64,000 nt of DNA from an uncultured Anaerolineae bacterium (GTDB lineage: Bacteria; Chloroflexota; Anaerolineae; Anaerolineales; Villigracilaceae): contig CAIQVH010000031.1 in assembly GCA_903875215.1 (NCBI GenBank), forward strand, positions 372,001-436,000. Reading direction: 5' to 3'. A model generated the notes under the pieces. It was not told the origin of the DNA. It was given only the letters and a program-made list of their open reading frames with translations, and searched no databases. Of the stretch, positions 14,403-22,903 are shown in pieces. The translations under genes and the position numbers were made by a program. How positions within the stretch are numbered: position 1 is the first letter of the stretch; each line of letters opens with the position of its first letter.

Positions 14403-16007
14403 ATGAAAAGTTTTGGCGAAAACCAAGCTCATGACAGAAAAACACCATCCACCCCGGCGCCCCGCCAGCGGCTGGCTGCGCTCGCGCCAGAGCAGAGCGC
14501 CCGGCTGATCCTGTTCGCGGCGCTGCTGCTGGGCGGCTGGCTGCGCTTTAGCCCCGGCGCGCTGGCCGGTTTTCCGCTCAACGATGGCGGGATGTTTGCC
14601 GCCGCAATAGAGTCCCTGCTCAAAAATCACCTGGCCCTGCCGGCGCGCCTGCCATACAACGGGCTGGAAATTCCGTTCGTTTACCCGCCCCTGCCCTTTT
14701 ACGCCGCCGCGCTGTTCCAGGCCGCCCTGCGCGTGCCGGTCACCAGCCTGCTGATCTGGCTGCCAGCGGCGCTGTCCACGCTGTGCATTCCCGCCGTATA
14801 CAGGCTCCTGCGCGCCCTGACGCCCAACCCACTGGTGGCGGCTGGCGCAGCCTTGCTCTACGCCTTTCTGCCCGCCGGCATGACCTGGCTGGTGATGGGC
14901 GGCGGCCTGACGCGCAGTTTTGGCCTGCTCTTCCTGCTGCTCACCACGCGCAGCGCCTACGGATTGTTCCAGCAGAACGAAAAAGGCTCCGGCTGGCAAA
15001 CAGCCTTGTGGGGCAGCCTGACCATTCTCAGCCACCCCGAAATGGCGCTGCACGCCGCCGGGCTGGCCGCCACGTTGCTGCTCTTTGCCCCGCGCCGCGA
15101 GAATTTCCTGCGCGCCCTGGGCGTGGGCGCCGCCATCCTGACATTTACCTCCCCCTGGTGGGCCACTGCCCTGCTGCGCTTTGGCCTGGAACCATTCCGG
15201 CAGGCGGCGGCCCTGGGCGGCCACGATTGGCTGTGGATCCTTCAACAGCTTGGCTTGCTCGAATTAAGCGGCGAAAAACTGACCGCCGCGCTGGGTCTGC
15301 TCGGGCTGGGCGTTTTGCTGGCGCGCCGGGAATTCCTGCCCGTGGCGTTGTTCTGTCTGCCTTACCTGGCCAACCCGCGCAACGCCGGCAGCGTCGCAAT
15401 CGTGTTTCTGGCCTACGCCGTCTCGGTCGCCTGTTTCGACCTGATCGCGCCAGGCCTGCAGAATCATGCACCGCACGGACGCGCCGCCCTGGCCGGGCTG
15501 GCCGTCTACGCTGCGCTGACCCTGCTGTTGGGCGCTACCCTGGAAACTGCGCAACAATCACGAATCATCATCACACCGCAAGACCGCCAGGCGTTGGGCT
15601 GGGTATCTGCCCACACCCCCACCGACAGCCGCTTCCTGGTGCTGACGGGCAGCAGCCACCCGTTTTATGACCCCGTGCCGGAATGGTTCCCGGTGCTGGC
15701 AGAACGCACCAGCCTGGGCACCCTGCAAGGCCGCGAATGGCAGTTTGGAGAACATTTTTCCATCGAAATGGGCCAGTTGCTGGCCCTGCAGCAGTGCTAT
15801 TATCTGACGGAGCCGTGCCTGGCCGAACGCGCCGCTGTCTACCCGCCGGCCGGGTATGTTTATGTGGAAAAGACCTGCGCCGGGCAGGCGGGCTGCGCCC
15901 TGCCTGCCGGCCAGCAGAGTCCACTGATTGCCAGCCTGCGGCAGGCCGGGGACTCTTATAAGGTGGTTTTTGAAAACGAGGGTGTGGTGATTTTTGCCCG
16001 GCGCTGA
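14403..16007 (+). CDS. Multi-pass membrane protein, GT-C/PMT-like
   Basis: Predicted integral membrane protein of 534 residues. About ten or more hydrophobic segments fill residues ~25-400, and a soluble, probably extracytoplasmic tail follows. An early loop with an acidic residue (FPLNDGGMFAAAIESLLKNH) and YPPLPFYAAALFQ resembles membrane glycosyltransferases of the GT-C (GT39/GT83-like) type that use lipid-linked sugars, but I cannot name the substrate. ATG 14403 follows GAAAGG by 7 nt. It lies directly beside the element but belongs to the chromosome. Confidence 0.7.
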   Translation: MKSFGENQAHDRKTPSTPAPRQRLAALAPEQSARLILFAALLLGGWLRFSPGALAGFPLNDGGMFAAAIESLLKNHLALPARLPYNGLEIPFVYPPLPFYAAALFQAALRVPVTSLLIWLPAALSTLCIPAVYRLLRALTPNPLVAAGAALLYAFLPAGMTWLVMGGGLTRSFGLLFLLLTTRSAYGLFQQNEKGSGWQTALWGSLTILSHPEMALHAAGLAATLLLFAPRRENFLRALGVGAAILTFTSPWWATALLRFGLEPFRQAAALGGHDWLWILQQLGLLELSGEKLTAALGLLGLGVLLARREFLPVALFCLPYLANPRNAGSVAIVFLAYAVSVACFDLIAPGLQNHAPHGRAALAGLAVYAALTLLLGATLETAQQSRIIITPQDRQALGWVSAHTPTDSRFLVLTGSSHPFYDPVPEWFPVLAERTSLGTLQGREWQFGEHFSIEMGQLLALQQCYYLTEPCLAERAAVYPPAGYVYVEKTCAGQAGCALPAGQQSPLIASLRQAGDSYKVVFENEGVVIFARR

Positions 16008-16010
16008 AGC

Positions 16011-17048
16011 TCAGACCGAAAAGCGGCGGGCGATGGCCCGGTCAACCTTGCCCATTGGGCAGGCGGCCAGGTCGTGGATGGGAATCCATTGAAGGGGAGA
16101 ATTTTCGGGGAGCTGGAGCAGGTCACAGCGCCAGGGGATTTCCGTCAGATGAAAATGGGTATAGGTGTGCCGGATTTCCGTCAGGCGCGCCAGCGGAAAG
16201 ATTTTCAGCTGGTAGGCGGCCTGCAGCGCGGCACTCATCGCTTCAGCTGAGTCCTGTTCCACTTCTGCGGCGGGGAATTCCCACAGGCCGCCGAGCAGGC
16301 CGCTGGCGGGGCGCAAATTCAAGAGCAGGGTTTCATCCAATAAAATAACCGCGGCGGCTTTCAGATGGTGCGGCAGGACGGGTTTGGGTTTAAGCACCGG
16401 GCGTTCGTCCTGCAGGCCGAGCGCGCGCGCCTGGCACAGATCGGACAGCGGACAGAGCTGGCAGAGCGGTTTGCGCGGCAGGCAGACGGTGGCGCCGAGA
16501 TCCATCAGGGCCTGGTTGTAATCTCCGGCGCGGCCAGGCGGCAGGTGCGCTTCGGCCAGCGTCCACAGGCTGTTTTCTCCGGCGGGGCTGTCGGCGGGCT
16601 GTGCGAGGTTAAAGACGCGCGCAAAGACGCGCTTCAGGTTGCCATCCAGGGTGGCCACATCCATCCCAAAAGCGATCGAGGCGATGGCGGCGGCAGTGTA
16701 GCGCCCAATGCCAGGCAGTTGGCGCAGACCTGCCAGGTCGCGGGGCAACTGCCCATTGTGCGCGTTCACGACCAGCCGGGCGGCTTTGTGCAGGTTGCGG
16801 GCGCGGCTGTAATAACCCAGACCTTCCCAGGCCGAGAGCACGGCCTGCTCGGGCGCGGCGGCCAGCGCGGCCACGCTGGGGAACTGATTCATCCAGCGCT
16901 CAAAATAAGGCCGCACGGTTTCGACGCGCGTCTGCTGGAGCATGATCTCGGACACCCAGACGGCATAGGAATCAGGATGCCCGCGCCAGGGCAGGACGCG
17001 GGCATGTTGATCGTACCAGATCAGGATGCGGTGTGAGAACTCGGACAT
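16011..17048 (-). CDS. mutY: A/G-specific adenine DNA glycosylase
   Basis: Removes adenine mispaired with 8-oxoguanine in base-excision repair. The N-terminal HhH-GPD domain shows the catalytic Glu region (SEIMLQQTRV), the hairpin LPGIGRYTAAAIASIAFG and the catalytic Asp in ATLDGNLKRV; four cysteines (C-x6-C-x2-C-x5-C) bind a 4Fe-4S cluster; the C-terminal NUDIX-like domain (GLLGGLWEFP, THFHLT) reads 8-oxoG. The start at 17048 overlaps the upstream stop (TGATG). 345 residues, normal length. Confidence 0.93.
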   Translation of the reverse strand: MSEFSHRILIWYDQHARVLPWRGHPDSYAVWVSEIMLQQTRVETVRPYFERWMNQFPSVAALAAAPEQAVLSAWEGLGYYSRARNLHKAARLVVNAHNGQLPRDLAGLRQLPGIGRYTAAAIASIAFGMDVATLDGNLKRVFARVFNLAQPADSPAGENSLWTLAEAHLPPGRAGDYNQALMDLGATVCLPRKPLCQLCPLSDLCQARALGLQDERPVLKPKPVLPHHLKAAAVILLDETLLLNLRPASGLLGGLWEFPAAEVEQDSAEAMSAALQAAYQLKIFPLARLTEIRHTYTHFHLTEIPWRCDLLQLPENSPLQWIPIHDLAACPMGKVDRAIARRFSV

Positions 17049-17350
17049 CAGAACTGGAAACCGCCCTTGTTGGGAACCAGTTTTACCGAATAGTTTTTTA
17101 CAAATCCAAACAGGCGTTCTTGCAGACTGCTCCACTCGACAGAGTTGATCACCCGTTGAGCGCCGGGCAGGTCGGGGGCGAGCATGGCAACCAGGATCTG
17201 GGGATAATCGCCATAGATGGTGGCCCAGGCTTCGATAGTTTCAAAACCCAGGTGCTGAATGCCGGGGATGAATTCGCCAATGACAAATTCAAAATATTCC
17301 TGCTCACGCTCAGGGGCAATGTCCCAGGTCATCAATAATTTAACTGGCAT
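17048..17350 (-). CDS. Conserved hypothetical, ferredoxin-like fold (100 aa)
   Basis: Small soluble protein of unknown role. The arrangement of strands and helices (MPVKLLMTWDI; EQEYFEFVIGEFIPGIQ; LGFETIEAWATIYGDYPQILVAML) suggests an alpha+beta barrel of the Dabb/ferredoxin-like class, but no catalytic motif is visible. A clear GGAGG stands 6 nt before ATG 17350. It is coupled to mutY by a TGATG overlap, so the pair is co-expressed. Confidence 0.7.
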   Translation of the reverse strand: MPVKLLMTWDIAPEREQEYFEFVIGEFIPGIQHLGFETIEAWATIYGDYPQILVAMLAPDLPGAQRVINSVEWSSLQERLFGFVKNYSVKLVPNKGGFQF

Positions 17351-17389
17351 AAAGCCTCCGGTAGGATCAAAAGAATCGGCCACGCGATT

Positions 17390-18043
17390 TCATTGCGGGC
17401 TGGCAGCCGGGCTGAGGACGATGACCTTGGTTTCTTCAGGCAGGCCGGAGCGCGTGATTTTCAGAGCCGGGACGGTTTCGTGGGCGGAAAGGCCCATTTC
17501 CTTGAGAAACTTGGAAAGCGGGTCAAGGTCCAGGGTGCAGGGCGCACCGCCAAAGTGCATCGGAATGACAATTTTTGGTTCGATCAGCGAGATGACCTCG
17601 GCGGCCTTGGCGGCGTTCAGACCATTGCCTCCGCCAACCGGCACAAGGGCGATGTGAACCGTGCCGAGGGCTTCGATCTCGGTCTGGGTTGGGGCCTGGC
17701 GTAAATCTCCCAGGTGGGCGACATTGAGTCCGTTAAAATCAAACAGATAGAGGGTGTTGCGCGGCTTGTCGGTGCTTTTCTTACCGTTGCCATCCGTCTG
17801 GACACCAGTGATAAAAACGCCGCCAATTTCAAATTCTCCAGGACCGGTGATGCGGTGCTGGGTGCCTTTGACAACGCTGATGAAATTGTGGCCCGGCGCC
17901 TGGTGACTGACCGTGACAATATCCGCCTTGAGTCTGACCGGTTCATAGCCGACCACCTCGCTATCGAATGGGTCGGTGACAACGCTGGCCATACCGCGCT
18001 CGGTGAAACGAAAACAGGAATGCCCGTACCAAGTAATTTCCAT
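17390..18043 (-). CDS. MBL-fold protein with altered metal site
   Basis: Metallo-beta-lactamase-fold protein of the UPF0173/Lactamase_B_3 type (MEITWYGHSCFRF start). In this family a HxHxDH motif binds two zinc ions; here the position reads SHQAPGH, so the second His and the Asp are Ala and Gly. Other features remain: GDLRQ, and IPMHFGG near the C-terminus. It may bind one metal, or have lost hydrolase activity. GGAGG lies upstream of ATG 18043. It is divergent from the EamA permease. Confidence 0.78.
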   Translation of the reverse strand: MEITWYGHSCFRFTERGMASVVTDPFDSEVVGYEPVRLKADIVTVSHQAPGHNFISVVKGTQHRITGPGEFEIGGVFITGVQTDGNGKKSTDKPRNTLYLFDFNGLNVAHLGDLRQAPTQTEIEALGTVHIALVPVGGGNGLNAAKAAEVISLIEPKIVIPMHFGGAPCTLDLDPLSKFLKEMGLSAHETVPALKITRSGLPEETKVIVLSPAASPQ

Positions 18044-18125
18044 TGAGTGACAACCTCCAAGGCAATTATACCCGTACCCATTGGAGAAAAGATATAATTC
18101 GCCAACTCTTACAAAGGATTTACAC

Positions 18126-19010
18126 ATGCGACTGACCAACAAGCTGGCCTACATCGAAGCCTTTTTCGCCGTCTTCATCTGGGGCTGCACCTTTGCCGTT
18201 ACCAAACTGGCTCTGCGGGATGCCTCGCCGGCCACCATCGTCTGGATTCGCTTCGGGATGGGTGTCCTGATTTTGGGCGCGACGGTGACGGCGCGCCGCC
18301 AGCTGGCTCTGCCTGCCGCTTCCGAGTGGGCCTATTTTGCCCTGGTCGGTTTCATTGGAGTCAGTTTTCACCAATGGCTGCAGGCCACCGGGCTGAAAAC
18401 CGCCGCGGCAACCACCACCGCCTGGATCGTGGCCACCATCCCTATTTTTACCGCCCTGCTCGGCTGGTTGTTCCTGAAAGAATCCCTGGGCCGGGTGCGT
18501 CTACTCGGCATCCTGCTGGCCAGCGTCGGAGTGCTCTTGATCGTGAGCAAAGGCAACCCCATCGCGCTGACCCAGGGAAAATTCGGCGCGCCGGGCGATT
18601 TTCTGATCCTGATCAGCGCGCTGAATTGGGCTGTCTTTTCGGTGCTGTCTCGCCGCGGACTCCGAACCCACCCGGCAGCGCGGATGATGTTCTATGTGAT
18701 GCTTTTCGGCTGGCTATTTCTCACCATCTGGCTGTTCGCCTTTGGCCCGGGCCTGAGCGAAATTCCGCACATCACCCGCTCTGGTTGGGCCAGCCTGCTG
18801 GTGCTGGGCATTTTCGGCTCTGGCATCGCCTATATCACCTGGTACGATGCCCTGCTGGTCATCCCCGCGGCACAGTTGGGCGCATTCATCTACGTCGAAC
18901 CGCTGGTGACCATGGTTGTGGCGGCGCTGATGCTCGGCGAAGCCATCACCCTCGTCTCAATTCTGGGCGGCGCCATCACCATTTATGGAGTTTATCTGGT
19001 TAATCGCTGA
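18126..19010 (+). CDS. EamA-family (DMT) permease
   Basis: Inner-membrane transporter of the drug/metabolite superfamily with two EamA repeats and about ten helices in 294 residues (FFAVFIWGCTFAVTKLALRD at the start; IYVEPLVTMVVAALMLGEAIT near the end). Substrate unknown; family members export amino acids or other metabolites. The start ATG 18126 follows AAAGG. It is divergent from the MBL gene with an 82-bp gap, and ends at a strong terminator. Confidence 0.88.
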   Translation: MRLTNKLAYIEAFFAVFIWGCTFAVTKLALRDASPATIVWIRFGMGVLILGATVTARRQLALPAASEWAYFALVGFIGVSFHQWLQATGLKTAAATTTAWIVATIPIFTALLGWLFLKESLGRVRLLGILLASVGVLLIVSKGNPIALTQGKFGAPGDFLILISALNWAVFSVLSRRGLRTHPAARMMFYVMLFGWLFLTIWLFAFGPGLSEIPHITRSGWASLLVLGIFGSGIAYITWYDALLVIPAAQLGAFIYVEPLVTMVVAALMLGEAITLVSILGGAITIYGVYLVNR

Positions 19011-19023
19011 TTTTCTCTCGAAA

Positions 19024-19064
19024 AACAACTGGCGGGGCGTCTGACAGACGCCCCGCCAGTTGTT
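19024..19064. terminator. Strong bidirectional terminator
   Basis: Arms AACAACTGGCGGGGCGTCT / AGACGCCCCGCCAGTTGTT form a perfect 19-bp stem with a 3-nt loop between convergent genes. Confidence 0.85.
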
Positions 19065-19067
19065 TCA

Positions 19068-21791
19068 TTAACGGGCTGGCCCTTCCGGCTCAACCATCCT
19101 GGCTTGAACAATAGTGCGCGAACGATAAGAATCGCTGCCGGCTTCGTAATCCTTGCATGTGATCAGAGTCAGCCAGGCCTCACTCTTGTGCGCCAAAGGA
19201 CGTGGATCGTCCGGCTGCACCGTGTACACCTCGCGCACGAGATAGGTATACGTGTGCCCAAATGCGTCAAGCTGGATTTGATCGCCCAGCTGCAGGCCAG
19301 CCAGGTTGTAGAACGGCCCCGGCAAACCCCGCGCGTCGATAACGTGCCCGGTCAGGACGCTGTTGCCCTGCCAGGAGGGAAAAGCCGTCCCGTTTAGATA
19401 GCCAACCGAATCACCCAGCCAGGAAACGTCCCAGCCGTCATCCGTCAAAGGCACGCCGAGCAGGTTGGTTTCGAGCCGCAAAGCCGGTATGCGCAACGTC
19501 AGGCCGGGCTGCAGGCTGTAGGCCAGGCTGGCGGGCTGCGGAGGCAGTTCACTCACCCGGCCGGGTGTAAATCCGGTCACCGGGATCAGCAAGCCGGATA
19601 AAGCCGCGAAAGGCAGCGCGTCTGCAGCCCCGCCAACATTCGCCCTGATGGGCAAGCGCGCGGGCTGGGGCGTACCCGGAGCTGTGCCGGGCGGCGGGGT
19701 GGGCGTGTCCGGCGGATTGGGAGGCAAGTCGCCGGACACCAGGCGCACGTCCTCACCGCTGCTGGAGGCTGGGTCATATTCCACGCCGCTGACCGCCGTT
19801 GCGAGTACCCGCTGAGGATCCAATTCCTGGGCACGGGCCGGGTTCTGATACAGTCCGAGCGGCACCTCGGCGCTCAGGGCGGCAATGAAAGTGATCGTCA
19901 CCGCTCCACCCGGGGGAATGTCGAACACACCCCAGGTCGGGACGGTCGTTCCCGGCGTCGGATCCAGGTTGGAGGTGCGCGTGATCCCGGCTCCAGCCAG
20001 GGAAATGTTGACCGTCGAGGCGTAAGTGATCGTACCGGGAAGGCCCGCCGGCAGCGGATCCGAGATTTCCACACCGGTGGCCCAACCGCTGCTGAGCGGA
20101 ACGGTCACCGTCAGGGTGTAAATGGCATTCGTCCCGGAGCCTGTCTGGCTGAGCAGGGGCGTGCCGGTCGTCTTGAAAATCTGCGGCGTAACCGGGCAGT
20201 TTGCCCCGGAAATGGAACTGGGCAGACTGGCCGGAAGGATGCCCGTGGAAAGCACACCACTCCCGCCGTTCGTTGCGCCGTAATTCTGCGGAGTGGGGAG
20301 TGGAGTTGCCCCGTAGGACAGACCCGCCACGCCGCCCGCCACCGAGGAGGCCGCATTCAGGGAGCCCGAGACCAGCACAAACCCACCGCCCCCGCCCCCG
20401 CCCGGGCCATGATGGGTGGCATCATTATTGACAACCGTCATGCCACCATTTCCACCGCGCGCATTCACCGTCAGATCACCCAGGCCGCCGCTCTGCGCCA
20501 CGACCAGCACACTACCACCCGCGCCGCCTCCGCCGCCGCCATCATTGTTGACGGTGCCATAACCCGAAGCGCCGCTGGCATTGATCGTTCCAGCGCCTGT
20601 CAAGGTCCCAGTGCGCAGCATCACCAGGCCGCCGCCCGCCGCGCCGCTGCTGGCAAACCCATTTCCAGGCGTGCCGGTACCGTTATTGGTCGTACCCGCG
20701 CCCCCGCCGCCGCCCAGCACCAGACGGGGCGCGGAACCCGGGAAGGGCGCTCCGCCAAATCCGCCAATGCGCAGCTCCGAAAACCACGAATCACCACCCA
20801 TACCGCCATAGCCACCATTGGCTCCGCCTCCGCCGCCGCTGTTATGCCGGTTGGTCGAAATTTCACCGTCCGTGCCGCCGCCGCCGGCATTGCCAGGCGC
20901 ACCGCGTCCATAACTGCCATCCGGATAACCTTCCAGCCCCAGATCCACCAGCAGGCCATTTTCATTCAAATAGCGCGGCGTCCCGGCCAGCCCCTCGCCC
21001 TTCGACCCATTGACCGGGTTGGTCGAGAGCGTGCGATAATCCGTATTCGCCCCGGCGCCGCCGGTCAGCTGGCGGCCTGCGCCACCTCGAAAGCCCATAC
21101 CAGCCACATCCAGAACCTGGCCGGCCCAATCCAATTGACCCGCCACATCCAGCGCCAGCACCCCGCCAGTCGCTCCATTCCAGCGCAGTGCCGTTACAGT
21201 ACCGCCCAAAACTGCGCTGGAATACTGTGGAACGCGAATCACCTGAAAACGGCGCTGTCCCTGCGTCCCAAAGTTTGACTGATAATAAGCATTCTCCAGC
21301 CCGGATGTCAGCGGCACCGCACCACCCGCCACCGGGCCAGCCGCCACGACATACTCATACACTCCCGCCGAAAAATTCCCCGGCAAGTTGCCGCCCGCAT
21401 ACAAACTCGCCGCCGAAAAATCAATGCTCACACCCAGCGTACCCGCCGTCCCAGCGCCATCGCCGTAACGCTCATCGTTGCTGCTGTCCAGATCTGCGCC
21501 CTGCATCTGAATCACCAGCAGCAAATCTCCGGCGGTAATCTCCGGGCCGCCTCCAGCCCGCGCCGCGCCAATCGGAATGGAAGTTTCCCCGGCTGTAACA
21601 CTCGCAGCGCCGGGATAATAGGTATTCACCACCCCGCTCAACGCCGCAAGCGGGCCATCCTTGCCTGGCGCTCCGCACACCGCGCCCTTATCCGCGGCGA
21701 CCTGGCCAACCTGGGCCGGCCCAAACAGTGAAAAGATCAGCGCAAATACAAGCGAAAAACACTGGCTCCATGCAATGATTCGTTGTTTCAT
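19068..21791 (-). CDS. Giant secreted Gly-rich/DUF11 protein with C-terminal sortase domain
   Basis: Extracellular protein of about 907 residues. A signal peptide (~1-35) leads to a long Gly/Ala-rich region (residues ~290-500, with GGGGGGA-type runs), a DUF11-like repeat (~550-660: YTLTVTVPLSSGW, EISDPLPAGLPGTITY), a Pro spacer (~690-710), and a class of sortase domain at the C-terminus with the His in LTGHVIDARG, Cys in TLITCKDY and Arg in YRSRTIV, so the catalytic triad is intact. Sortases are normally small separate enzymes. The ATG at 21791 fits AGAGGA; a GTG 15 nt upstream is the alternative. Confidence 0.82.
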   Translation of the reverse strand: MKQRIIAWSQCFSLVFALIFSLFGPAQVGQVAADKGAVCGAPGKDGPLAALSGVVNTYYPGAASVTAGETSIPIGAARAGGGPEITAGDLLLVIQMQGADLDSSNDERYGDGAGTAGTLGVSIDFSAASLYAGGNLPGNFSAGVYEYVVAAGPVAGGAVPLTSGLENAYYQSNFGTQGQRRFQVIRVPQYSSAVLGGTVTALRWNGATGGVLALDVAGQLDWAGQVLDVAGMGFRGGAGRQLTGGAGANTDYRTLSTNPVNGSKGEGLAGTPRYLNENGLLVDLGLEGYPDGSYGRGAPGNAGGGGTDGEISTNRHNSGGGGGANGGYGGMGGDSWFSELRIGGFGGAPFPGSAPRLVLGGGGGAGTTNNGTGTPGNGFASSGAAGGGLVMLRTGTLTGAGTINASGASGYGTVNNDGGGGGGAGGSVLVVAQSGGLGDLTVNARGGNGGMTVVNNDATHHGPGGGGGGGFVLVSGSLNAASSVAGGVAGLSYGATPLPTPQNYGATNGGSGVLSTGILPASLPSSISGANCPVTPQIFKTTGTPLLSQTGSGTNAIYTLTVTVPLSSGWATGVEISDPLPAGLPGTITYASTVNISLAGAGITRTSNLDPTPGTTVPTWGVFDIPPGGAVTITFIAALSAEVPLGLYQNPARAQELDPQRVLATAVSGVEYDPASSSGEDVRLVSGDLPPNPPDTPTPPPGTAPGTPQPARLPIRANVGGAADALPFAALSGLLIPVTGFTPGRVSELPPQPASLAYSLQPGLTLRIPALRLETNLLGVPLTDDGWDVSWLGDSVGYLNGTAFPSWQGNSVLTGHVIDARGLPGPFYNLAGLQLGDQIQLDAFGHTYTYLVREVYTVQPDDPRPLAHKSEAWLTLITCKDYEAGSDSYRSRTIVQARMVEPEGPAR

Positions 21792-21859
21792 AGATCCTCT
21801 TTTCACCTTGCAAATGTATAACAGGAAATCCTCACTCGCATAACACCCTTAAACCAAAA

Positions 21860-22026
21860 CGAAACCAGCCTGGGCCGGTTTCGCTCTTCGCTCGCTGCGT
21901 TCCTATGCCCCCGCAAGGGCAAAGCGACCAAATATGAGAACGCAGGTCAACGCTTCCACACAACTCACCCGAGGTTTCCACGGGCGGGTTGCTGTTATTA
22001 TAAGCGACCTTACAATTTCTTTACAA
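21860..22026 (-). ncRNA. Structured leader or small RNA before the sortase gene
   Basis: On the minus strand: -35 TTGTAA (22026-22021), 18-nt spacer, -10 TATAAT (22002-21997); then stem CTGCGTTC/GAACGCAG (21945-21938 with 21902-21895), which encloses a second hairpin TGCCC/GGGCA, and finally an intrinsic terminator CGAAACC/GGTTTCG plus TTTT (21883-21857), all before the coding start at 21791. This is the layout of a riboswitch/attenuator or an independent small RNA. I do not recognise a known class. Confidence 0.5.
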
Positions 22027-22102
22027 CTAGCAATTCAAACCTTGACAGGTATAAAAGTACCATTTTTTAGACAACGTACAGTTGCAGAGTAAAATAAAAT
22101 AT

Positions 22103-22855
22103 ATGCTCAAACCCCGCAACGGCAACACCCGCCCCACTCCCAATGGCTGGAGATTTCAAATCAGCGCCGGCCAGGCTGGACAATATCGCTTCGCGCAGCT
22201 GGATGACTACTCCACCCTGGCGCGCCGCCGTTTTCCATGGCAGGCTGGCACCGTGCTGAGATTACGCTGCCGAATAAGCCAGCCGGCCCTGCCAGGCACC
22301 TGGGGTTTCGGCCTGTGGAACGATCCATTTTCAGCCGCACTCGGCCTGGGGGGCATGGGCACGCGTTTACCGGTCCTGCCAAATTGCGCCTGGTTCTTCC
22401 ACGCCTCACCCGAGAATCACCTCTCCTTCCAGCGCGCCGGCCCCGTCTCCTCACCAGCCAGCGGATTCGTAGCCCAGACTTTTTCTGCGCCGCGCATTCC
22501 AGGCCTGGCCCTGGCGCCGGGGTTTCTGGCAGCGCCGCTGTTATTCTTCAAACCCACATCTCGGTGGTTACGCGATATTTTTGCCGCAAACATCATCCGC
22601 GAGGAAGCCCGGCTCCTGGAACTGGATGTCACTCAATGGCACGGTTACCAGCTCGAGTGGGGAGAGTCGCGGGTGAAATTCCTGGTCGATGGTGAACTCC
22701 AGTTTGAATCTGCAATCAGCCCACAGGGGCCGCTCGGACTGGTGATCTGGATCGATAACCAGTTTGCATCCTGGAAACCAGATGGCGGCCTGGGCATGGG
22801 GCTGCTCCCCAATCCCCCGGCGTGGATGGAAATTGAACAGTTGGAGATCGATTAA
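22103..22855 (+). CDS. Concanavalin-like-fold hypothetical protein (250 aa)
   Basis: Cytoplasmic-looking protein with no signal peptide. Beta-rich segments (GTVLRLRCRISQPAL, GTWGFGLWNDPFS, WHGYQLEWGESRVKFLVDGE, PLGLVIWIDNQFASW) resemble the jelly-roll fold of LamG/GH16-like proteins, but the GH16 catalytic ExDxxE motif is not seen, so enzyme activity is doubtful. The ATG at 22103 is my choice; a TTG at 22082 is possible. TTGACA at 22042 may be part of its promoter. A terminator follows. Confidence 0.65.
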   Translation: MLKPRNGNTRPTPNGWRFQISAGQAGQYRFAQLDDYSTLARRRFPWQAGTVLRLRCRISQPALPGTWGFGLWNDPFSAALGLGGMGTRLPVLPNCAWFFHASPENHLSFQRAGPVSSPASGFVAQTFSAPRIPGLALAPGFLAAPLLFFKPTSRWLRDIFAANIIREEARLLELDVTQWHGYQLEWGESRVKFLVDGELQFESAISPQGPLGLVIWIDNQFASWKPDGGLGMGLLPNPPAWMEIEQLEID

Positions 22856-22884
22856 AAAAGCCCCGGCCTGCACCGGGGCTTTTG
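22855..22884. terminator. Terminator after the jelly-roll gene
   Basis: AAAAGCCCCGG / CCGGGGCTTTT with loop CCTGCA; works on both strands between convergent genes. Confidence 0.82.
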
Positions 22885-22903
22885 ATGACTGGAAAAGGGC
22901 GGC

